A program made the position numbers and the translations under genes. Shown here one piece after another: positions 7,505 through 16,414 of a stretch of DNA of 64,000 bases. Position 1 is the first letter of the stretch; each line of letters starts with the position of its first letter. The stretch is from Oscillospiraceae bacterium (GTDB lineage Bacteria; Bacillota; Clostridia; Oscillospirales; Oscillospiraceae), in assembly GCA_017469795.1 (NCBI GenBank), contig JAFUFT010000037.1, positions 1 to 64,000 on the forward strand, read 5' to 3'. A model generated the notes under the pieces. The model was given only the letters and a program-made list of their open reading frames with translations, made no database searches and had not been told where the DNA came from.

Positions 7505-8863
7505 TCACTCCACCAGCAGCTTTCTGGTCTTCCATCTTCCGGAGAAGAAATACGCCATGGCCAGGATGACCGTAACGAATCCGGCCAGGGAATTCCCGTA
7601 CCAGTATCCCAGGATGCCGAACCTGCCGCCCAGGATCAGCGCCAGGGCAATTCGGGCCACAACACTGTCCAGGAGCCCGATGATCAGACTCAGGGAGGCG
7701 TACCCCAGACCATTGATCACAGCATTGAAGGGCATCATCATCGCGGATGCGAAAAACGCCACCACCGCTACAGGCATATACCGGGCCGCCCAGGACAGCA
7801 CCTCCCCGTCAGAGGTAAACAGCCGGAAGATCTGTTCCGGGAAGAGCAGAAGCACCGCGCTGAGGATCATGGTGTATCCCACATTGATGGCAAAGCTCAC
7901 CCATACGATCCGCTTGACCCGGTCAAACTTTTTCGCCCCCAGATTCTGGCCGCACATGGTGGCTGCCGCCGTGCTGATGGACATCATGACGATATTAGCC
8001 AGGTTCCGCAGCTTGTTGCCCACCCCGTTGGTGGCGGAAACGGCCACGCCATAGCTGTTGATGAAGGCGTTCACAAAGATCACGGAGATCATGATGGCGG
8101 CATACTGAATGGCCAGCGGAAAGCCCATCCTGCACAGCTTCAGCGCCTGCTCTTTCTGCACCCGGAAGCTGGATGGCCGGAAGTCAAAGCCGAAGGCTTC
8201 CCGTCTCCGGTAGAGATAAACCAGAGATACTGCGAAAGAGATCCCCTGGGCCAGGATCGTGGCCAGGGCAGCACCGAAGGCCTGCAGATGGAACACAGCC
8301 ACAAACAGCAGGTCCAGAACCAGATTCACGATAGACGCGATGGCGATGAACAGCAGTGGGCGGTTCCCGTCCCCCATGCCCCGGAGAATGGCGGAGACGA
8401 TGTTGTATCCAAAGACGAACACCAGTCCCACAAAGCAGGTGATCGAATAGCTTTTCGCCTGATCCCACGCCTCCGCCGGCGTATTCACCGCCCGGAGAAT
8501 TGGATCTGCGAAGATGCAGCAGATCACGCTCAGCACGACCGCCGCTGAAAGGATCAGGGTGAACATGCTGCCGACGGTCCTGGAGATGCTCTCCCTGTCA
8601 CCGCTCCCCACATACTGGGAGATGATGATCTGTCCCGCCGTGGCAAAGCCAGCGCAGAACATGGTCATCAGATGGAGCAGATCCGTTCCTACAGACACTG
8701 CGGACAGGCCCGCCGCCCCAACGAACTGTCCGATCACCACCATATCCACAATATTATAGATGGTCTGGAGCAGATTGGACAGGATAAACGGCACAGAGAA
8801 CAGAATCAGCTCCCGGGTCACGCTTCCCTGGGTCAAATCCCGGATCATGGTTTTCTCCTTCAT
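7505..8863 (-). CDS. MATE family efflux transporter
   Basis: A 452-residue protein with about twelve transmembrane helices in two homologous halves, fitting the MATE (NorM/DinF-like) family, which exports cationic drugs and metabolites using Na+ or H+ gradients. The opening RDLTQGSVTRELILFSVPF and the first-half segment VDMVVIGQFVGAAGLSAVS are characteristic. Start is ATG 8863 with AGAGGAATCAGT upstream; an upstream in-frame ATG at 8953 would place the promoter inside the gene. Monocistronic, with a consensus promoter at 8912-8940. Confidence 0.9.
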   Translation of the reverse strand: MKEKTMIRDLTQGSVTRELILFSVPFILSNLLQTIYNIVDMVVIGQFVGAAGLSAVSVGTDLLHLMTMFCAGFATAGQIIISQYVGSGDRESISRTVGSMFTLILSAAVVLSVICCIFADPILRAVNTPAEAWDQAKSYSITCFVGLVFVFGYNIVSAILRGMGDGNRPLLFIAIASIVNLVLDLLFVAVFHLQAFGAALATILAQGISFAVSLVYLYRRREAFGFDFRPSSFRVQKEQALKLCRMGFPLAIQYAAIMISVIFVNAFINSYGVAVSATNGVGNKLRNLANIVMMSISTAAATMCGQNLGAKKFDRVKRIVWVSFAINVGYTMILSAVLLLFPEQIFRLFTSDGEVLSWAARYMPVAVVAFFASAMMMPFNAVINGLGYASLSLIIGLLDSVVARIALALILGGRFGILGYWYGNSLAGFVTVILAMAYFFSGRWKTRKLLVE

Positions 8864-8911
8864 ACTGATTCCTCTTTTCTCCGGCGCCGCCGATAGTTCG
8901 GGTTCACAGTA

Positions 8912-8940
8912 ATCATAACCCAGGAACCTGCCCATGTCAA
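8912..8940 (-). promoter_or_regulatory. Promoter of the MATE gene
   Basis: On the minus strand TTGACA (8935-8940), a 17-bp spacer and TATGAT (8912-8917), about 50 nt before the ATG. Confidence 0.75.
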
Positions 8941-9002
8941 GGAATGGCTGCACGCGATTCCGCTTCTCTCACAATAGTCTTTTACTATTTCGCCTCCGAA
9001 AG

Positions 9003-9038
9003 GAAGCTCAGCGACGGATCAAACCGCCGCTGAGCTTC
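9003..9038. terminator. Terminator after the adhesin remnant
   Basis: A perfect 11-bp stem GAAGCTCAGCG/CGCTGAGCTTC with a 14-nt loop. The T-rich side on the plus strand is CTTTTG and on the minus strand CTTTCGG. It lies just beyond the adhesin stop. Confidence 0.7.
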
Positions 9039-9050
9039 TTTTGTCCGCTG

Positions 9051-11219
9051 TCAGCCTGCCTTATCGTCTTCGTGCTTTTCTCTCTTCCTTTTGTAAATCA
9101 GTCCGATCACCCCGAGTCCAAGTCCGGAGATCAATAGCCCAATCAGGTAAATCCGTATATTGTTCGGATCCCCTGTCTGCGGCACGGCCTGCGGCTTTCT
9201 TGGCGGCGTGGGCTGCGGTTTTCTTGGGGGGTTGGACGGCGGAGCGGTCTTCTCCGTATTGGTTACGATAAACCCTTGCTTCATATCTCCGCTGATTTCT
9301 GCCGTATATCCATTTACGGCGTCTTCCGCAACGGTATATACGATCTCATGTCCATCCGTCAGATCATACTGCGGGACATTTGCAAATTGACAATGGTAAC
9401 GGATCCATCCTCGTTGGGGACGATCTCGGAACTGTAGCCGGGGATGCTGATCTCCTCGATCCTGTACGTGATCTCCTCTCCGTTTTGGTACTTCTCAAGA
9501 TCCGTAAAGGTATACTGCCAGTTGTTGTTCGCGTCGAGCACTGCCTCCGCGACCTTTGTGTCACCGATCAGCAGGTTTACCGTGACGCTTTCCGTCTCGG
9601 GGCCGACCCAGACCTTGGTGACCGGGATCGAAACCTTTCCGGTGATCGTATTCGTGAAGGTAAATCCCGTCTCCACAGTGCCGCTGCGGCCCTGGCTGTA
9701 TCCGGGTGTCTCACCCTCGGCTACATCGTACTCAATTTTGTGTCCGTCGGTACTGTCATACTTCGGTAGACCCGAGAAGGTTTGCTGCCAGCCCACCGAG
9801 GCGGTCAATTCGGCGGAATCAATGATCGTACCGTCTGCGCTCAGGTATACAGTAACGGAATCCATAGGCTCGCCGACCCATTGCTTTGTCACCGGGATGT
9901 CGATCGTCTCGATATTGGTGTTGACGATGGTAAAGGATCCGTCCCCGTTAGGAACGATCTCGGAACTGTAGTTCGGCAGGTCTTCCTCAGCGATCCAGTA
10001 CGCGATCTCTGTTCCGTTGTCATATTGATCCAGGTCCTCAAACGTGTACTCCCAGTTGTTGGACGCGTCGAGCACGGCTTCCGCGACTTTCGTGTCCCCT
10101 GCCATCAGATAAACCGTGACGCTCTGCCCTTCCGGCCCGATCCAGGTCTTCTTTACGGGGATCGATATGTGCAGGGGTGTATCCTGGATACTGAACTGAT
10201 CGCCCGTAATGTCGTATTCGATCTGGCTTGCGGGCATATTCGACAGCACGAAGTAGGTGGGCGTCGTGTCCAGCTCATATCCAACCGGAGCCACAATCTC
10301 CACAAGGCAATATGTCCTTCCGGTCCAGAGCGCCCATCCAAGGCTCAGCTGATTTCCGACAATCAGAACCGAGCCGTCCGAACCGGTCGTGAAGGTCACC
10401 GGATCGCCGTTTTGGTCCAAAACAGGGATCTGATCGCTTCCCTGCATATAAAACAGCTGGAAGGTGGCACCGGCCAGGGTGGTGGAAATGGAATCGGCAT
10501 CTCTCTTGATCAGCGTGATGCTCGGATTGCTGGCCGATCCGCCACCGGAAGACCCGATTACAGTGTTTTCTTCAATCGTCTTTTCGTATTTCCCGAACTG
10601 AACCGTGTTGGAGTAGCTGACGCCTCCCTGCCCAAGCACTCTCACCTGATAGCTGATTTCAAACATCGTTTCATCCGGTACGTTCAGGAACGTCAGCGTA
10701 TTGGTGTCTGCATCATGCTGAACCTCGATCGAATCTGCCGAAGGTGTGATCACCAGAGAATCCGGGAGAAAACGCAGATTATCGGACAGAATATCCCGGA
10801 TCGCCAGAACGTCAGAGGTGGGATCCAGGTCCTCAGCGTACTTGTTAATGATCACCTTGAATTCAGCGACATACCCGTTATCCGCCGAGGGATGTTCCAC
10901 CAGTTCTTTATCGACATAGGGGAAGTAGCTGTAAACCACCTCACTGCCGGATTCCATCCCGTCCCAATATGCTGTATTTTCCAGCGTTATGCCGTCTTGC
11001 GACATTGCCGCCGCTTCATTCAGTTCGTCCAAGGTCTCCGCGTCTTTGACGATCAGGGCGTACTTTATCAGGTAGTACGGATAGAAGCCGCCGGATCCCG
11101 GTTTGGGGAAACTGCTGATGAGAACGTCCATACCATCTGACGTTCCGGCGGCTGAAATCGTCCCGTTTCCATCGGTCGGCGACAGGTTAAACCCGCCAAG
11201 GATCTGAATGCTAACGCAT
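9051..11219 (-). pseudogene. Cna-B repeat surface adhesin, truncated and frameshifted
   Basis: Remnant of a sortase-anchored wall protein. The reading frame is open from the edge of the TetR gene (near 11219) without any start codon context or signal peptide, so the 5' end is missing. It contains an N-terminal adhesin-like region, a SpaA-like prealbumin segment and three complete Cna-B repeats of about 85 residues (each with PVTKxWVG, then a VAEAVLD- or VYLSADG-type strand, then EIVPN or equivalent). Near 9380-9392 the frame shifts. The second half of a fourth Cna-B unit follows (PQYDLTDGHEIVYTVAED), then a proline-rich spacer, the VPQTG sorting motif, a transmembrane helix and a basic tail ending at 9051. 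The first half of repeat four is gone, which suggests out-of-frame repeat recombination. Confidence 0.75.
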
Positions 11220-11759
11220 TCAGTTTTCCACTTCCTCCGTGAAGAAGACTGTTTTCAGCGATTCCGGCATAGAGGCGAACATCATCCGTACGACCGTCTC
11301 GGCTGAGGTAACGTTGTCGCCCAGCACCCATTCCTGTGTCATGCCCACGGAGCCCATGCAGTAAAAGCGGATGCTGTAGGCAAGCTGGGGATCCAGCGTA
11401 TCCGTGCCCAGCTTCTCTTTGGCCAGTTCCGTATACCGCCGGACAAAATACTCGAGCATATAGTGCCATAGCGCGTTTTGAGACGAGTCTTCGTAGGCGC
11501 GCTTGTAAAAGAGTATCTCCTGCTTCATCTTGTTCATCCCTGCTGCAGCAGAGGCAACAGAGGTGATGTCCGTACCGTAGGCGTCTGTGCAGAACATCCA
11601 GGCGACCAGGTCGTACTTGTCCCGGAAATGATAGTAGAAGGTCGGCCGTTCGATCTCTGCCAGCCTGCAGATCTCCGTGACGCGGATCTTATCGATGGAT
11701 TTGCGTTTCATGAGCTCCCGCATCTTTTCCGCGATCCATCGTTTCGTGATTTGGGCCAT
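11220..11759 (-). CDS. TetR/AcrR family transcriptional regulator
   Basis: A 179-residue regulator. Residues ~5-50 form the helix-turn-helix, with the signature VTEICRLAEIERPTFYYHFRDKYDL. The C-terminal domain is of the TetR-like type found in clostridial regulators related to DhaS. The start is ATG 11759, preceded by GGGAGGAGCCTT. The gene is divergent from the radical SAM pair, which it may control. Its stop codon (TGA at 11220-11222) directly abuts the truncated adhesin, consistent with a rearrangement at this point. Confidence 0.85.
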   Translation of the reverse strand: MAQITKRWIAEKMRELMKRKSIDKIRVTEICRLAEIERPTFYYHFRDKYDLVAWMFCTDAYGTDITSVASAAAGMNKMKQEILFYKRAYEDSSQNALWHYMLEYFVRRYTELAKEKLGTDTLDPQLAYSIRFYCMGSVGMTQEWVLGDNVTSAETVVRMMFASMPESLKTVFFTEEVEN

Positions 11760-11896
11760 AAGGCTCCTCCCTCTTACAAAATGCAAAAAGTGTAAGTTTT
11801 CTTATCACTATTATACTTTTGTATATGGAACAAAGCAAGTACAAATCGTAAAATAGGGACAGAAGAACGAAACAGGTTTTATGAAGGAGGAAAAAT
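11760..11896. promoter_or_regulatory. Divergent TetR / radical SAM intergenic region
   Basis: AT-rich spacer. On the minus strand TTGCTT, 17 bp and TATAAT (-10 at plus 11812-11817) form a plausible tetR promoter. Segments AAAGTGTAAG and its near complement CTATTATACTTTTG surround it and are candidate self-operator arms. Confidence 0.45.
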
Positions 11897-12775
11897 TTGC
11901 ATTTTACCGGAACTGTCTATAGAAACCCCTACTGGCCCACCTGGCCGCTGCTGGAAATCACCCAGGGCTGCACCCATAACAGGTGCAAATTCTGCACCAT
12001 GTACAAGGACGTGCCCTTCCGGATGTCCCCGATGGAATGGATCGAGGAGGACCTGCAGGAGATCGCCCAACTGGATCCCGACGCCCGGACGATCCAGCTT
12101 CTCAGCGCCAATTCCCTTGCACCGACCTATAACAAGCTTGCCCCGATTTTTGAGATGATCCGCAAGTACCTGCCGAAGATGGAATATATCTATCTGGCCG
12201 GACGGGTCACCGATCTGAGAAACAAGACCGTGGAAGAACTCAAAAAGCTGAAGGATCTGGGCATGCGGGAGATCTCTCTCGGCGTGGAGAGCGGCGACGA
12301 CTGGACCCTGGACCGGATCCACAAGGGCTACCACGCCTCCGATATTCTGGAGCAGTGCCACAAGCTGGAGGAGGCCGGGATCGACTACTGGATGACCTTC
12401 CTCAACGGCGTCGCCGGAAAGTCCCACAGCCGGGAGCACGCCATCCACTCCGCTGAGATTTTCAGTCAGTGTAAGCCCATGCTGGTGGGAACCGGCGGGC
12501 TGACCCTGTTCCCCGGGACGCCGCTATTGGAGGAGGCCCGCCGGGAAGAATTCGACCCCCTTTCCGAAAAGGAGATGCTGGAGGAGCTGAAGCTCTTTGT
12601 GGAGAATCTGACCGTGGACTGCTCCTTCATCACCCATCACACGGTAGCCGCCAATCTGACCGGTCCGAACTTCCTGAGCAGGAAAGAGAAGATCATCGCC
12701 GCCCTGGATGATGCGATCCGGCACGGCGACCTGGACCGGATGGCGGCGGTCCGCAGAAACAAAAGAACTCTGTAA
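11897..12775 (+). CDS. Radical SAM protein
   Basis: A 292-residue radical SAM enzyme. The 4Fe-4S motif reads CTHNRCKFC (residues 25-33), a CX4CX2C spacing instead of the usual CX3CX2C. Downstream segments ISLGVESGDD and LFPGTPLLEE are typical of the HemN/MiaB-like radical SAM barrel. No methyltransferase, B12-binding or TRAM domain is present. Translation probably starts at TTG 11897, with AAGGAGG 6 nt upstream. A second paralog follows 16 nt later, so the two may act together. The substrate is unknown. Confidence 0.8.
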   Translation: MHFTGTVYRNPYWPTWPLLEITQGCTHNRCKFCTMYKDVPFRMSPMEWIEEDLQEIAQLDPDARTIQLLSANSLAPTYNKLAPIFEMIRKYLPKMEYIYLAGRVTDLRNKTVEELKKLKDLGMREISLGVESGDDWTLDRIHKGYHASDILEQCHKLEEAGIDYWMTFLNGVAGKSHSREHAIHSAEIFSQCKPMLVGTGGLTLFPGTPLLEEARREEFDPLSEKEMLEELKLFVENLTVDCSFITHHTVAANLTGPNFLSRKEKIIAALDDAIRHGDLDRMAAVRRNKRTL

Positions 12776-12791
12776 GAGGAGGAATGGCTTT

Positions 12792-13671
12792 ATGAATTTT
12801 GCGGGAGGCATCAACTGTCCGCCCTATGAGACGGCGGACGGCTTTCTCCAGACCACAGAAGGGTGCTCCCACAACACCTGCCTGTTTTGCACCTACTTCA
12901 AGGATCAGAAGTTCCGGAAATCAACGCTGGCAGAGATCGAGGCAGACATCCGGGAGATCCCCAGATACTTTGGCGCGCCGAAGCGGATCTTTCTCCAGGG
13001 CGCCGATGGCTTTGCGGCGGACTACGACGTGCTGATGAAACGGCGGAGCTGCTGCACAAATACGTTCCCTCGGTACAGACCATCGGCGGCTATGCAAGAA
13101 TCGACAACTTTTACGACAAGACAGAGGAAGAACTGCGGAACATGGCAGCCTGGGATTCGCCAATCCCTATATCGGTGTGGAATCCGGCGATGACGTGGTG
13201 CTGAAGCGAATCAATAAAGGCTATACCGCCGCCCAGGCCCGGGAGCAGCTGGAGAAGATCGACGCCTCCGGCCTCCCCTTCATCGTCAATTTCCTGAACG
13301 GAGCCGGCGGACACGGATATGGGCTGACCAACGCGCAGCTGACAGCGAAGCTCTATGACGGCCTGCACCCCACCATGGTCAACACCTCCATGCTCACTGT
13401 TGTGCCGGGAACGCCGCTGTTCCGGGCGGTGGAAAAGGGGCTCTACACGGAATCCACCGAGATGGAAAAGCTGGAGGAGATCCATGAGCTGGTTCGCTGT
13501 CTGACCAACGATACGATCTTTATGAATGAGCACGCCTCCAATCTGTTCCATGTGAAGTGCCGGATTCCGGAGGAAAAGGTGGAACTGCTTTCCTACATTC
13601 GGAAGTTCATGGGGGAGCATGACGAGAAGAAGCTTCGGCAGTACCGGGAACGCGTCAGGCAGGTTTTCTGA
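12792..13671 (+). pseudogene. Second radical SAM paralog with two frameshifts
   Basis: A paralog of the preceding gene, starting at ATG 12792 after AGAGGAGGAATGGCTTT. The cluster motif is CSHNTCLFC, again CX4CX2C. The frame breaks twice: in the A run near 13038-13040 (after DYDVLMK, where one extra A would restore TAELLHKYV) and in the CC at 13149-13150 (after NMAA, where one extra C would restore LGFANPYIGVESGDD). The rest is intact to 13671 and ends with a normal radical SAM C-terminus. Both lesions are single-base losses in short homopolymers, so sequencing error is as likely as real decay. Confidence 0.75.
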
Positions 13672-13715
13672 CCTGATCTGTCAGCTTTCCAGCCGCCGCA
13701 GACACAGACAAAAAG

Positions 13716-13752
13716 CGTTCCACAGGCAGCCGGTTCGGCCGTCTGTGGAACG
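13716..13752 (-). terminator. Terminator of the cobalamin operon
   Basis: A 10-bp stem CGTTCCACAG/CTGTGGAACG with a 17-nt loop is followed on the minus strand by CTTTTTG, just after cbiC. It can also stop the convergent radical SAM transcript. Confidence 0.8.
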
Positions 13753-13783
13753 ATCTTTATTGTTTCAGATTTGAGACGGAGGG

Positions 13784-14431
13784 TCAGCGCTCCTTCCGGT
13801 CCGCCGCCCGGTAGATCAGCGCGTTGCAGATCGCTGCTGCGACGGTGCTGCCGCCCTTGCGTCCCCGCGCGACGATCGCCGGGACGTTCAGCTCCCTGCA
13901 GACGGACAGTGTGGCCTCCTTGGCCTCCACTACGTTTACAAATCCCACGGGGACGCCGATGATCAGCGCGGGCCGAAACCCCCGCTCCATCTGCCGGATC
14001 AATTCCAGAAGGGCTGTCGGGGCATTTCCCACAGCGTAGATACAGCCGGGCGCTTCCATGACCGCCTTTTCCACGGATACTGCCGCACGGGTGGTCTCCC
14101 GTTTCTTTGCCTCCTCCGCCACATCGTCATCCGCCATATAGCACATGGCCCGGCTGCCCAGCTTTCCAAGGCCAGGCTTGCTGATCCCCGCCAGCGCCAT
14201 TTTGGTGTCCGTCACGATAGGGGTCCCGTCCTGAAGCGCCCGGACGCCCAGGTCCACCGCGTCCCGGGTGAAGGTCAGCGTATCCAGATACTCAAAATCC
14301 GCCGTGGTGTGGATGACCCGTTTCATCACCGGGGCAATGTCCTCCGGAAGAGCGATTCCCCGCCGGGAAAGCTCTTCCCCGATGATCTCCATACTGCGGC
14401 GCTCAATGTCCGCCGGCTTACGATACTCCAT
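13784..14431 (-). CDS. cbiC: Cobalt-precorrin-8X methylmutase
   Basis: A 215-residue CbiC/CobH enzyme that moves the C11 methyl to C12, forming cobyrinate (hydrogenobyrinate in the aerobic route). The catalytic histidine lies in VIHTTADFEYLDTLTF (His41). Segments TDTKMALAGISKP and VGNAPTALLEL are also family-typical. The start ATG overlaps the cobA stop (TGATG). It is the last gene of the operon, followed by a terminator. Length matches the family. Confidence 0.93.
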   Translation of the reverse strand: MEYRKPADIERRSMEIIGEELSRRGIALPEDIAPVMKRVIHTTADFEYLDTLTFTRDAVDLGVRALQDGTPIVTDTKMALAGISKPGLGKLGSRAMCYMADDDVAEEAKKRETTRAAVSVEKAVMEAPGCIYAVGNAPTALLELIRQMERGFRPALIIGVPVGFVNVVEAKEATLSVCRELNVPAIVARGRKGGSTVAAAICNALIYRAADRKER

Positions 14432-14943
14432 CAGAATTCGATCCCCCTTCTGGCGGCGATCCCCTGCTCATAGGGGTGCCGGTGGCAGCGCATCTCCGTG
14501 ACGTAGTCCGCCGCCTCCAGCATCCATGCCTCCGGCTGTCTCCCGGTTATGACTGTCTCGCGGCCTGCGGGACGGTCCAGGACCGCCCGCTTTGCCAGCG
14601 CTTCGTCCAGAAGTCCGGTCTGCCTTGCGGCGCATAGCTCATCCAGGATCAGCAGGTCGCATTCCACCGACAGGGCCTCCCGGAGCATCCGGTCGTGCAT
14701 GGCTGCGGTCTCGGCCTTTTCTTCCCGGGTCATCTGAAATGTGAATTTCGCGCCGGCTTTTCCGGAATAGACGGCGGCGCCCAGCCGGCGAAGGGGTTCG
14801 AGTTCTCCGCTTGTCCCGCTCTTTAGAAACTGGACGATAACTACCCGCATGCCCTGCCCCAGCGCCCGGAGCACCAAGCCCATGGCTGCAGTAGTCTTCC
14901 CTTTTCCCTCTCCGTAATACAGATGCACCAGTCCCTTATCCAT
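14431..14943 (-). CDS. cobA: Cob(I)yrinic acid a,c-diamide adenosyltransferase
   Basis: A 170-residue CobA/CobO/BtuR-type ATP:corrinoid adenosyltransferase that attaches the 5'-deoxyadenosyl group to Co(I). The P-loop is YYGEGKGKTTAAMG (about residues 9-22), and the ILDELCAA segment corresponds to the Walker B region. The start at ATG 14943 overlaps the last codons of cbiP by 8 nt, implying translational coupling. Confidence 0.92.
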   Translation of the reverse strand: MDKGLVHLYYGEGKGKTTAAMGLVLRALGQGMRVVIVQFLKSGTSGELEPLRRLGAAVYSGKAGAKFTFQMTREEKAETAAMHDRMLREALSVECDLLILDELCAARQTGLLDEALAKRAVLDRPAGRETVITGRQPEAWMLEAADYVTEMRCHRHPYEQGIAARRGIEF

Positions 14944-16414
14944 GCTCGTATTCCTCCATTGCCCGATAGATCGCGGCCATATTGAGACTCTTCCGGACGG
15001 TATCCGCCAGAAGATCCAGCTGCCGCTCCTGATAGTCCCGGTGGGTCTCCACCTGCACCGGGACCGGCTCCAGTCCCTTCCGCCGGAACAGCCAGTCCGC
15101 CAGAGCGGCTGACAGCTCCCCGGAGTCGAAGAGTCCGTGGAGATAGGTACCGAAGACGAGGCCGCTGACCGCTCCGTCCGCAGTGCCGTCGGGCAGGATG
15201 CAGAAGGGTTCCGCCTCTGTCTCCGTCCGGCCCAAATGGATCTGATACCCCCGGAGCTTTGCCCCGGCAAAGGGCCCGGCAGGTATGGAGGCTTCGGTCT
15301 GTACGGTGGTCTTCAGGCGGGAAAAGCGGGTGTCCGCCGGAAGCAGGCCAATACCTGCCATTTCCCCGCCGTACTCCGCGCCCTCCGGGTCGCAGAGGCG
15401 CCGTCCCAGCATCTGATAGCCGCCGCAGACGCCCAGGATCGGGACCTCCTGTTCCCACAGTCTCCTGACAGCGTCCTCCAGACCGTTTTGCCGCATCCAC
15501 TTCAGGTCCCCCATGGTGTTCTTCGTCCCCGGGAGGATCAGGAAATCCGGCGTTCCAAGTTCCTTTTCCCGCTCCACGTACCGCAGGCCCAGGGCAGGAT
15601 GCCGCTCCAGCGGCGCAAAGTCCGTAAAGTTGGAGATGTGGGGCAGACGGATCACCGCGATGTCCACAGGCCGTTCCGTCTCCCGCCGGCCGAAACGGGG
15701 CGACAGCGAATCCTCATCGTCCAGGTCCACCCTTGTATAGGGCACCACGCCCAGAACCGGCACGCCGGTCAGCTCCTCCAGCATCTGAAGGCCCGGCTCC
15801 AGCAGAGATACATCCCCCCGGAATTTGTTGATGATCGTGCCCACGATGCGCCGGCGCTCCCGCTCCTCCAGAAGCGCCACTGTGCCGTAGAGCTGGGCGA
15901 ATACGCCGCCCGGGTCGATATCCCCCACCAGCGCCACCGGCGCGTTCACCAGCTCCGCCAGGCCCATATTCACGATGTCGTCTGCCTTCAGGTTGATCTC
16001 CGCTGGAGACCCGGCTCCCTCAATGACCAGGATGTCGTTCTCCGCCGCCAGGCCCTCATATGCCCGCAGGATATCCGGGATCAGGCTCCGCTTCATCCGG
16101 AAGTAGTCTGCCGCCCGGTAGTCCCCCCGGACCTCCCCGTTGACGATGACCTGGGAGCCCACGTCGCTGGATGGCTTCAGGAGAATGGGGTTCATCCGCA
16201 CGTCCGGTTCCTTTCCTGCCGCCTGAGCCTGCAGGACCTGTGCCCGGCCCATCTCCTTCCCGTCTGCAGTGATGAAGCTGTTCAGAGCCATATTCTGACT
16301 TTTGAAGGGAGCCGTCCGGTAGCCGTCCTGCGTAAAGATCCGGCACAGGGCCGTCACCAGCAGGCTTTTCCCTGCTCCGGACATGGTCCCCTGGATCATG
16401 ATCCGTTTTGCCAT
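14936..16414 (-). CDS. cbiP: Cobyric acid synthase
   Basis: A 492-residue glutamine-dependent amidotransferase (CbiP/CobQ) that amidates positions b, d, e and g of adenosylcobyrinate a,c-diamide. The N-terminal dethiobiotin-synthetase-like ATPase domain starts IQGTMSGAGKS. The C-terminal class I glutaminase domain has its nucleophile at Cys330 (LGVCGGYQMLG) and the histidine in TYLHGLFDS. Length is normal. Start overlaps the 3' end of cobD by 19 nt. Confidence 0.95.
   Translation of the reverse strand: MAKRIMIQGTMSGAGKSLLVTALCRIFTQDGYRTAPFKSQNMALNSFITADGKEMGRAQVLQAQAAGKEPDVRMNPILLKPSSDVGSQVIVNGEVRGDYRAADYFRMKRSLIPDILRAYEGLAAENDILVIEGAGSPAEINLKADDIVNMGLAELVNAPVALVGDIDPGGVFAQLYGTVALLEERERRRIVGTIINKFRGDVSLLEPGLQMLEELTGVPVLGVVPYTRVDLDDEDSLSPRFGRRETERPVDIAVIRLPHISNFTDFAPLERHPALGLRYVEREKELGTPDFLILPGTKNTMGDLKWMRQNGLEDAVRRLWEQEVPILGVCGGYQMLGRRLCDPEGAEYGGEMAGIGLLPADTRFSRLKTTVQTEASIPAGPFAGAKLRGYQIHLGRTETEAEPFCILPDGTADGAVSGLVFGTYLHGLFDSGELSAALADWLFRRKGLEPVPVQVETHRDYQERQLDLLADTVRKSLNMAAIYRAMEEYEHG

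Noticed and set aside
11129..11131. ATG at 11131 as the genuine start of the adhesin
   Set aside because: No ribosome binding site and no signal peptide follow it, and the frame continues upstream with protein-like sequence to the tetR stop, so it is an internal Met of a truncated gene.
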